The notes beneath the pieces were generated by a model. The model was not told the origin of the DNA. It worked only from the letters and a program-made list of their open reading frames with translations, and searched no databases. DNA of 5,540 nucleotides, taken from an uncultured Clostridia bacterium. Lineage in GTDB: Bacteria > Bacillota > Clostridia > Christensenellales > Aristaeellaceae. The stretch is taken from contig CAMJXZ010000232.1 of NCBI GenBank assembly GCA_946409855.1, positions 1 to 5,540 on the forward strand, given 5' to 3'. Numbering within the stretch: the stretch's first letter is position 1; the number at the start of each line of letters is the position of its first letter. Positions 1 to 4,600 of the stretch are shown piece by piece. The translations under genes were made by a program, and so were the position numbers.

Positions 1-1113
1 GTCGCTGTTGTGGATGCTGATGACGGGCTTATGGAAGTTGTACAGAACGGTGATGTCCTCAAACAGGACGTCGCTGATCTCCGGGTCCAGCGTCAGGCCT
101 TTGTCAGTCTCGTACCCGATTTCCATGGACTGGGCCAGGTCCGTCCAGACCTGCACGTTCCGGAAGGTGATGCCTTTGGTGGAGCCGGAGTAGTTCTTGA
201 TGACCAGGCTGTCGTCCCAGGTGCGGGCGAAGCAGTTGGTCACCAGGTGGTCCGTGCAGGACTGGAAGGTAAAGCCGTCCCCGTTCTGCCGGCCGGAAAT
301 GATCTTGACATTGTCGATCCTGACGTTCCGGGAGGAGTAGGAGTTCAGGTTCCAGCAGTTGGAATTGGCCAGGATGACACCCTCCACCGTCACGTCCTTG
401 GCGTGGTTCAGGTCGATGGGCACCCGGGCGGTGGAACCGGGCTGGTTCCAGGCGGGATAGTCGCTGCCGTCGATGATGCCCCGGCCGCAGATCCGGACGT
501 TTTTCGCGCCGCTGACGGAGACGATGCCGTGCAGCACCGCGCCGCCGGACAGATACAGCGTCTGGTTGTCCTGAAGGGCGATGGCGTCGATCACCCACTC
601 CCCCGGGCCGATCCAGAAGACGTTGGGATCGTCCCTGTCGGGCAGGTCGGTTTCCAGGGGGTTGGCGAAGATGTGCAGGGCCTTGTTCACGTCGCCGTTG
701 AAGATGACCGTGTACGCGCCGGGCTTTTCGACCAGGAAGCTGACAACGCCGTCCCGGACCGCCGGCTCGATGCCAAAGCTCCGGGGAAGCACCTGCGCGC
801 TTTCCACCGGGCGGGGCAGGCCCGGCATCCGGATTTCGAGGCGCACGCTGCCGTTAAAATCAAAGTAGGTCATCGGGGTATTTGAGGGCTGGGTGTTGGC
901 GTTCCAGATGTGCTCATGGTTGACCATGACGTCGTACACAAACAGCTCGTACCCGTTCGCGGTCACCTGCGCGACGGCGGAAGAGGTCATGGTTTTGGGG
1001 CCTTCGTAGATGGTCAGCAGCGTCGGCTCCCCCGCCGCCGGGCAGGACGCGGCCGGTACGAGGAGACTGACGCACAGCAGGGCAGCCAGCAGCGGGAACC
1101 ATTTTTTCTTCAT
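1..1113 (-). CDS. Secreted right-handed beta-helix glycoside hydrolase-like protein (GH28/GH49 type), 3' part outside window
   Basis: An open frame of 371 codons runs from an ATG at 1113 off the left edge. The start has a GGGAGGG ribosome binding site at 1129-1123, nine bases upstream. Residues 1-23 form a signal peptide (KKK, then a Leu/Ala core). Cys24 after PAAS could be a weak lipobox, so a lipoprotein is possible. Residues about 30-155 look like a beta-sandwich domain ending in HIFANPLE (147-154), a feature I associate with bacterial GH28-like proteins. From about 165 the chain shows beta-helix rungs such as TLYLSGGAVLHG and GRGIIDGS (210-217). Candidate catalytic acids are Asp279 (NGDGF) and Asp300/Asp301 (WDD). 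The 21-residue spacing equals that of Asp180/Asp201/Asp202 in fungal polygalacturonase. Where GH28 enzymes have GHG, this protein reads AQSMEIG (Gln328), so polygalacturonase activity should not be assumed. A role in extracellular polysaccharide cleavage is inferred; the substrate is unknown. It is divergent from the gene at 1318 and shares its control region. Confidence 0.85.
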   Translation of the reverse strand, partial: MKKKWFPLLAALLCVSLLVPAASCPAAGEPTLLTIYEGPKTMTSSAVAQVTANGYELFVYDVMVNHEHIWNANTQPSNTPMTYFDFNGSVRLEIRMPGLPRPVESAQVLPRSFGIEPAVRDGVVSFLVEKPGAYTVIFNGDVNKALHIFANPLETDLPDRDDPNVFWIGPGEWVIDAIALQDNQTLYLSGGAVLHGIVSVSGAKNVRICGRGIIDGSDYPAWNQPGSTARVPIDLNHAKDVTVEGVILANSNCWNLNSYSSRNVRIDNVKIISGRQNGDGFTFQSCTDHLVTNCFARTWDDSLVIKNYSGSTKGITFRNVQVWTDLAQSMEIGYETDKGLTLDPEISDVLFEDITVLYNFHKPVISIHNSD

Positions 1114-1142
1114 CAATAATGACCCTCCCGTGGAAGATTTAC

Positions 1143-1156
1143 GTTTAGCGCTAAAC
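1143..1156. promoter_or_regulatory. LacI-type operator, left copy
   Basis: GTTTAGCGCTAAAC is a perfect 14-bp palindrome with a central CG step, the usual design of LacI/GalR-family operators. It starts right after the predicted transcription start of the leftward promoter, so a bound repressor would block that promoter. The same core recurs at 1274-1287 with one base changed. The LacI-family gene at 2199 is the obvious candidate for the protein that binds it, but this pairing is inferred. Confidence 0.8.
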
Positions 1157-1163
1157 TAATGAT

Positions 1164-1192
1164 ATTATACATAGAAAATGTAAAAATTGCAA
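1164..1192 (-). promoter_or_regulatory. Sigma-A promoter for the beta-helix gene
   Basis: Read on the minus strand, TTGCAA (1192-1187) and TATAAT (1169-1164) are 17 bases apart. The -10 box is perfect and the -35 box matches TTGACA at four of six positions. Transcription should start near 1157, at the edge of the left operator, giving a leader of about 44 bases. The surrounding DNA is AT-rich, unlike the rest of the window. Confidence 0.7.
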
Positions 1193-1229
1193 TATGAAAA
1201 ATAAAATTTTTACATCCCCCTGTACCCGC

Positions 1230-1258
1230 TTGACAGAGCGGAATTCATCTGTTATAAT
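1230..1258 (+). promoter_or_regulatory. Consensus sigma-A promoter for the small secreted protein gene
   Basis: TTGACA (1230-1235) and TATAAT (1253-1258) both match consensus exactly and are separated by the optimal 17 bases. Transcription should start near 1265, leaving a leader of about 53 bases before the ATG at 1318. A promoter this strong with an operator directly downstream fits a gene that is highly expressed on induction and otherwise tightly repressed. Confidence 0.88.
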
Positions 1259-1271
1259 GATCCCAACAGAT
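1247..1271. repeat. Inverted repeat flanking the rightward -10 box
   Basis: ATCTGTT (1247-1253) and AACAGAT (1265-1271) are perfect 7-bp inverted arms separated by 11 bases. They bracket the -10 element and the likely start site, and the right arm touches the right-hand LacI-type operator. The sequence is unrelated to the operator core, so it could be a site for a second regulator. It could also be chance, since the arms are short and one overlaps the -10 box. Confidence 0.45.
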
Positions 1272-1290
1272 AGGTTTAGCGTTAAACCTA
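1271..1290. promoter_or_regulatory. LacI-type operator, right copy
   Basis: TAGGTTTAGCGTTAAACCTA is a 20-bp palindrome with one mismatched pair next to the central CG. Its inner 14 bases match the left operator at 13 positions. It covers roughly +6 to +25 of the rightward promoter. The two operator centres are about 131 bp apart, so a looped complex is conceivable but is not shown by the sequence. Confidence 0.85.
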
Positions 1291-1317
1291 CCAATTAAAT
1301 TCTGAGGAGGTCATCCC

Positions 1318-2043
1318 ATGAAAAAGTTCCTTGCTCTCCTTCTTTCCGCCATGATGCTGGTCGCCGTGGCGGCCCCCGCCCTGGCCGAAGGCGAAGTTTT
1401 CCTGTGGGACAACTTTGACGACCGTGATCCCAACGCCAAGCCCGATCTGGGCCCCAACGGCATGAACATCTGGTGGGACAACTGGGCCAACCTGCGCGCC
1501 AAGAACGAAGACGGCGCCCTGAAGATCGACTACCGCCCCAAGGCCTTTGACCCGGAAGACTACGACTCTGAGGATGATTATTTTGCCCATGCCGCCGACT
1601 GGATGGCCAACTGGGGCGAAGCCGTGAACATGTGGGCGATGGAAGGCATCTCCTTCTGCAAGTACCTGACCATCCGCATCAAGGGCGCCGAGGGCGGCGA
1701 AGAGAAGAAGATGATCATGGACTGGCATCCCGAAGACGCCAAGTTCTACGCGGCCCGCTTCTGCGACCTGGTGCTGGCGGACGGCAGCCATCCCGTGATC
1801 ACCACCGAATGGCAGGACCTGGTCATCGACCTGGAAGCCTCCGGTTTCCCGGGCATGACGAACGCCTTCCATCTGCGCGCTTTCGCCAAGTGCGTGATCT
1901 GGCTGGACGAAATCAGCTTCTGTGAAGCCGTCGCGCCCGTGGACGCCACCAGCCAGGAAACCATTCTGGCCGGCATGACCGTTCCGGAAACCGGCAAGCC
2001 CGGCGACCTGCCCATCAAAGACTATCTCGCCGAACTGGAATAA
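1318..2043 (+). CDS. Small secreted protein with a carbohydrate-binding-type beta-sandwich domain (predicted)
   Basis: The gene encodes 241 residues. The ATG follows GAGGAGG (1304-1310) at seven bases. Residues 1-23 are a clear signal peptide (MKKFLALLLS..., cleavage after PALA23), so the protein is exported. The mature part is acidic and rich in Trp (30, 52, 53, 56, 95, 99, 106, 136, 165, 195) and has four Cys (114, 149, 192, 202). DNFDD near the start, YLTIRIKG (116-123), WQDLVIDLEASG (165-176) and IWLDEISF (194-201) resemble the strand order of galactose-binding-fold carbohydrate-binding modules. That is pattern recognition, not a database match. Residues from about 203 to the end look like a loose tail with no LPXTG, membrane helix or lipobox, so the protein is probably released. 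No catalytic domain is visible. It shares a repressed divergent control region with the beta-helix enzyme, which suggests a helper or sugar-binding role. It ends before a strong terminator and appears monocistronic. Confidence 0.88.
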   Translation: MKKFLALLLSAMMLVAVAAPALAEGEVFLWDNFDDRDPNAKPDLGPNGMNIWWDNWANLRAKNEDGALKIDYRPKAFDPEDYDSEDDYFAHAADWMANWGEAVNMWAMEGISFCKYLTIRIKGAEGGEEKKMIMDWHPEDAKFYAARFCDLVLADGSHPVITTEWQDLVIDLEASGFPGMTNAFHLRAFAKCVIWLDEISFCEAVAPVDATSQETILAGMTVPETGKPGDLPIKDYLAELE

Positions 2044-2058
2044 CCGGAAAGACTCATT

Positions 2059-2091
2059 CCGGAGGCAGCCCCGCTGCCTCCGGTTTTTATT
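2059..2091 (+). terminator. Rho-independent terminator after the small secreted protein gene
   Basis: A 10-bp perfect stem (CCGGAGGCAG at 2059-2068, CTGCCTCCGG at 2074-2083) with loop CCCCG is followed by TTTTTATTT. It begins 15 bases after the stop codon at 2043. A shorter competing pairing is possible between CCGGAA (2044-2049) and TTCCGG (2057-2062), which overlaps the base of the stem. Confidence 0.9.
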
Positions 2092-2097
2092 TGACAC

Positions 2098-2126
2098 TTG
2101 CGAAAAGTCAAAAAAAAAGGTAGAAT
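2098..2126 (+). promoter_or_regulatory. Probable promoter of the LacI-family gene
   Basis: TTGCGA (2098-2103) and TAGAAT (2121-2126) are 17 bases apart, with an A-rich spacer. The -10 box matches at five of six positions and the -35 box at four of six. A perfect TTGACA at 2091-2096 is 24 bases from the -10 box, too far to be its partner. No copy of the GTTTAGCG operator core lies in this promoter, so direct autoregulation through that site is not supported. Confidence 0.55.
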
Positions 2127-2134
2127 TTTGCAGA

Positions 2135-2175
2135 GGCCGGTTCTCCGTTCCCCCGCGGGGGCGGAACCGCCGGCC
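2135..2175 (+). other. GC-rich hairpin in the leader of the LacI-family gene
   Basis: CCCCCGCGGGGG (2150-2161) is a 12-bp perfect palindrome. Around it, GGTTC (2139-2143) can pair with GAACC (2164-2168), and GGCC (2135-2138) with GGCC (2172-2175) across a small bulge. The structure would lie at the very 5' end of the mRNA, 14 bases before the ribosome binding site GGAG (2189-2192). It has no T tract, so it is not a normal terminator. It could stabilise the message or reduce translation, or the central palindrome could be a protein-binding site. Confidence 0.5.
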
Positions 2176-2198
2176 AAAGTTCAGATCTGGAGCGGCAC

Positions 2199-3215
2199 AT
2201 GGTCACATTAAAGGATATCGCCGCGGAAGCGGGCGTCAGCATCACCACCGTATCCAACGTGGTGCACAAAAGAAAAAGCCGGGTTTCCCCGGAAACGGTT
2301 CAGAAAATCCGGGAGATCATCCAGCGGGAGCACTACGTGCCCAGCATGTCGGCGCGCTCCCTGGCCAACAACCATTCCGCCATCATCGGCGTCATCACCC
2401 ATCTGACCCCGCAGAACATGGGCAGCACCATGAGCGACCCGTTCCTGAGCTCCTTTGTGGACAGCCTGGAAAAGCGGTCCCGGGAGGAAGGCTATTACCT
2501 GATGATCCGCTCGGTGGAGGATACGGGCGAGCTGGTCGCCCTCAGCCGCAGCTGGAACCTGTCCGGCCTGGTGGTGACCGGCATGTTCCGGGACGATTTC
2601 TTTGACGCCGTCCGGACGCTGGAAATGCCCATCGTGCTGATCGACAGCTACGTGAACGACCCCGCCGTTTGCAGCATCGGGCTGGAAGACGAAAAGGGCG
2701 GCTACATCGCCACCCGGCATCTGCTGGAAAACGGGCACCGGACCATCGCCTTCGCTTCTCCCCCCATCCGGTCCGGCGGCGTCATCGCGCAGCGCCTGCT
2801 CGGGTACCGGCGGGCGCTGGCGGAATACAGCGTCCCCTTTGACCCGGAACTGGTCTTCACCCAGGAAATCTCCGTGGAGGACGGCAAGCGCCTGGGCCGC
2901 ATCCTGGGCGCCAAAGAGGAGATCACCGGTATCTTTGCCTCCGCGGACCTTCTGGCCGCCGGCATCATGGCGGGGCTGAGCGAATGCGGGGTCTCCGTCC
3001 CGGGCGGCAAGTCCATCGTCGGGTTTGACGACAACTACCTCTCCCAGCTGACCGTGCCCCCGCTGACCACGGTCCACCAGGACGCGGACCGAAAGGGCTT
3101 CCTGGCGATGGATATGATCGTCCGGCAGCTGCGCCGCGAGGACATCGCGGAGAAGTCCGTCATCCTCCCCGTCCGGCTGACGGAACGGGGCAGCGTAAGG
3201 AACCTGGCGGAATAA
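2199..3215 (+). CDS. LacI/GalR-family transcriptional regulator
   Basis: The protein has 338 residues, the usual length for this family. The ATG follows GGAG (2189-2192) at six bases and gives a start directly at the DNA-binding domain. Residues 3-24 are the helix-turn-helix (TLKDIAAEAGVSITTVSNVV). Residues 15, 16 and 20 (Ile, Thr, Asn) sit where LacI has the operator-reading Tyr17, Gln18 and Arg22. The hinge helix is near 49-58, with Leu55 in the position that inserts at a central CG step. From about residue 61 the chain is a periplasmic-binding-protein-like sugar sensor, with HLLENGHRTIAFASPP, LLGYRRALAEY and the C-terminal GFDD...LTTVHQD signature. It should act in the cytoplasm as a ligand-responsive dimer, usually a repressor. 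The two operators at 1143-1156 and 1271-1290, within about 1 kb and with a central CG, are the likely targets. The inducer cannot be read from the sequence. Confidence 0.95.
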   Translation: MVTLKDIAAEAGVSITTVSNVVHKRKSRVSPETVQKIREIIQREHYVPSMSARSLANNHSAIIGVITHLTPQNMGSTMSDPFLSSFVDSLEKRSREEGYYLMIRSVEDTGELVALSRSWNLSGLVVTGMFRDDFFDAVRTLEMPIVLIDSYVNDPAVCSIGLEDEKGGYIATRHLLENGHRTIAFASPPIRSGGVIAQRLLGYRRALAEYSVPFDPELVFTQEISVEDGKRLGRILGAKEEITGIFASADLLAAGIMAGLSECGVSVPGGKSIVGFDDNYLSQLTVPPLTTVHQDADRKGFLAMDMIVRQLRREDIAEKSVILPVRLTERGSVRNLAE

Positions 3216-3344
3216 GCGCGCTTCACCAGCCCGTCCGGGCAGCGCCGTCAGGACCTTCCCCGCCGGAACGCGGCGGGCAGACAAAGCGCCCGGAAAACCC
3301 TGCCGGGCGGCACCCACGGCGGACGAAGACAGGAGGTTATGCAG
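3216..3344 (+). other. Intergenic region with two GC-rich hairpins, no clear promoter or terminator
   Basis: Two stems are visible: CCCGCCG/CGGCGGG (3259-3265 with 3271-3277, loop GAACG) and CGCCCGG/CCGGGCG (3287-3293 with 3303-3309, 9-base loop). Neither is followed by a T run, and no convincing -35/-10 pair was found. The downstream MBL-fold gene may therefore be read through from the LacI-family gene, with the hairpins acting as attenuating or mRNA-processing structures. AGGAGG at 3331-3336 is the ribosome binding site of the next gene. Confidence 0.45.
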
Positions 3345-4526
3345 ATGAAGAGAATATGCGGGCTTTTGCTGGCGCTTGCGCTGCTGCTTTCCATGCTGGC
3401 GCCCGCCGCGACTGAAAGCGCCGGGGACGAGGCGAAGCTTTTGTGCCTGAACATCGGCAAGGCGGACTGTCTCCTGCTTTTTTACGGGGAAACGCGCTGG
3501 CTGATCGACGCCGGGTATGAGCAGACCTGGCCCGCGCTCAGAACGGCGCTTGCGGAATACGGGGTGGATCATCTGGACGGTGTATTCCTGACCCACTGCC
3601 ACAAGGACCACAGCGGCGGGCTGATGCCCCTGGCCCAGAGCGATCTGCCCGTTGGCGCCTGGTACGCGTCCTCCATCTGGTATGACGTCAAAAAAGGAAA
3701 ACACCCCGCGGCGCTGGCCGCGCAGGCGAGGGGGGAGGAAGTAACCTGGCTGAACGCCGGGGACGTCATCCCCGCCGGCGGCGGCGCTTCCCTGACGGTG
3801 CTGGGGCCGGCCGCCGTCAACGAGGACAATGAAAACAACAATTCCCTCGTGCTGTTCTTTTCCTCCCCCGCGGGCAGCATCCTCCTGTGCGGGGACATGA
3901 AGAGCGACGAGGAAGCGGACCTTCTGTACGAGGGGGCCATTCCCCCCTGCGCGCTGCTCAAAGTCGGCCATCACGGGGACAGCGGGGCGACCACCGACGC
4001 TTTCCTGGCGAAGGCCCGGCCCCAGGCGGCCGTGATTTCCACCTCCTCGGCGGAGGAAGCGGATACGCCCGACCCCGGCACGCTCCGCAGGCTCAAAAAG
4101 ATCGGTTCCGCGGTCTATGTGACCCAGGATTTCCGGGACGCGGTCCTGTTCACCCTTTCCGGAGGCAAAGTCACCCGGGCGGAGGATGTCCGGTGGCAGA
4201 GCGCGCCGCCCCGGGCGGAAGGGATCACCCTGGCCGTCGATTTTGTCACGGACACCGCCACCCTGCGGAACATGACCGAAGCTCCCCTTTCCCTGGACGG
4301 ATACGTCCTTTATTCCACCAAGGGGGATGAAACGATCCGCCTTGAGGACGTGACGCTGGCGCCGGGCGGCGTGTGGGTCATCGCCGGCATGCACTCCTCG
4401 TCCCCCGCGGACCAGAAGTGGGAAGGCGAGGAATACGTCTGGCACAACAAGAAAAAGGATATCGGCATCCTGTACGACCCCTGGGGCCGTCCCGTAGCCT
4501 GCACGGACAACGGGCTGGACGACTGA
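3345..4526 (+). CDS. Secreted ComEC-like metallo-beta-lactamase-fold hydrolase with C-terminal lamin-tail-like domain
   Basis: The start at 3345 (393 residues) is preferred because AGGAGG (3331-3336) is eight bases upstream. An in-frame ATG at 3339 is only two bases from it. Residues 1-22 form a signal peptide (MKRICGLLLALALLL..., cleavage near APAA), so the protein is exported. Residues about 28-275 are a metallo-beta-lactamase fold of the type found at the C-terminus of ComEC. They include the metal-binding THCHKDH motif (His84, His86, Asp88, His89), the NNNSLVL strand, GD at 183-184 and the GHHG motif (His209, His210). Residues about 294-392 resemble a lamin-tail domain: an ITLAVDFVTDTATLRN strand, LSLDGYVLYS, a LAPGGVWVIAG strand and a closing DIGILYDPWGRPV. 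Secreted MBL plus lamin-tail proteins are usually predicted to be extracellular nucleases or phosphodiesterases, but the substrate is not established here. It lies downstream of the LacI-family gene without an obvious promoter and converges on the GH65 gene. Confidence 0.9.
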   Translation: MKRICGLLLALALLLSMLAPAATESAGDEAKLLCLNIGKADCLLLFYGETRWLIDAGYEQTWPALRTALAEYGVDHLDGVFLTHCHKDHSGGLMPLAQSDLPVGAWYASSIWYDVKKGKHPAALAAQARGEEVTWLNAGDVIPAGGGASLTVLGPAAVNEDNENNNSLVLFFSSPAGSILLCGDMKSDEEADLLYEGAIPPCALLKVGHHGDSGATTDAFLAKARPQAAVISTSSAEEADTPDPGTLRRLKKIGSAVYVTQDFRDAVLFTLSGGKVTRAEDVRWQSAPPRAEGITLAVDFVTDTATLRNMTEAPLSLDGYVLYSTKGDETIRLEDVTLAPGGVWVIAGMHSSSPADQKWEGEEYVWHNKKKDIGILYDPWGRPVACTDNGLDD

Positions 4527-4561
4527 TCATCCTTTGAACAAAGAAGAGATATCATACAAAT

Positions 4562-4600
4562 GGCCTGGGCTGCCGCGGCAGCCCAGGCCGCTTTTATTCT
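4562..4600. terminator. Bidirectional terminator between convergent genes
   Basis: Positions 4562-4589 form a perfect 28-bp palindrome with half-site GGCCTGGGCTGCCG. On the plus strand the stem is followed by CTTTTATTCT, suitable to end the MBL-fold gene 36 bases after its stop. On the minus strand it lies four bases after the GH65 stop codon and is followed by the weaker run ATTTGTATG. The plus-strand T tract overlaps the GH65 stop codon. Confidence 0.85.

Noticed and set aside
10..885. A 291-codon open frame on the plus strand over the left-hand gene
   Set aside because: It mirrors the beta-helix coding frame on the minus strand, which has a signal peptide, ribosome binding site, promoter and family motifs. 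The plus-strand translation has none of these.
2091..2096. TTGACA as the -35 box of the regulator gene
   Set aside because: It is 24 bases from the only good -10 box (TAGAAT at 2121) and lies at the end of the terminator T tract. TTGCGA at 2098 has the correct 17-base spacing.
1288..2097. A 269-codon minus-strand open frame over the small secreted protein gene
   Set aside because: It would begin in the terminator region and run antisense to a gene with a signal peptide, ribosome binding site and perfect promoter. Its composition is typical of a shadow frame.
3339..3341. ATG at 3339 as start of the MBL-fold gene
   Set aside because: It is only two bases from the AGGAGG ribosome binding site. 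The in-frame ATG at 3345 has the normal eight-base spacing and gives a cleaner signal peptide beginning MKR.
2208..4445. A 745-codon open frame on the minus strand across the regulator and MBL-fold genes
   Set aside because: It is antisense to two genes with clear family motifs. Its low-complexity Gly/Arg/Val/Asp-rich translation and lack of recognisable domains are what GC-rich third positions produce on the opposite strand.
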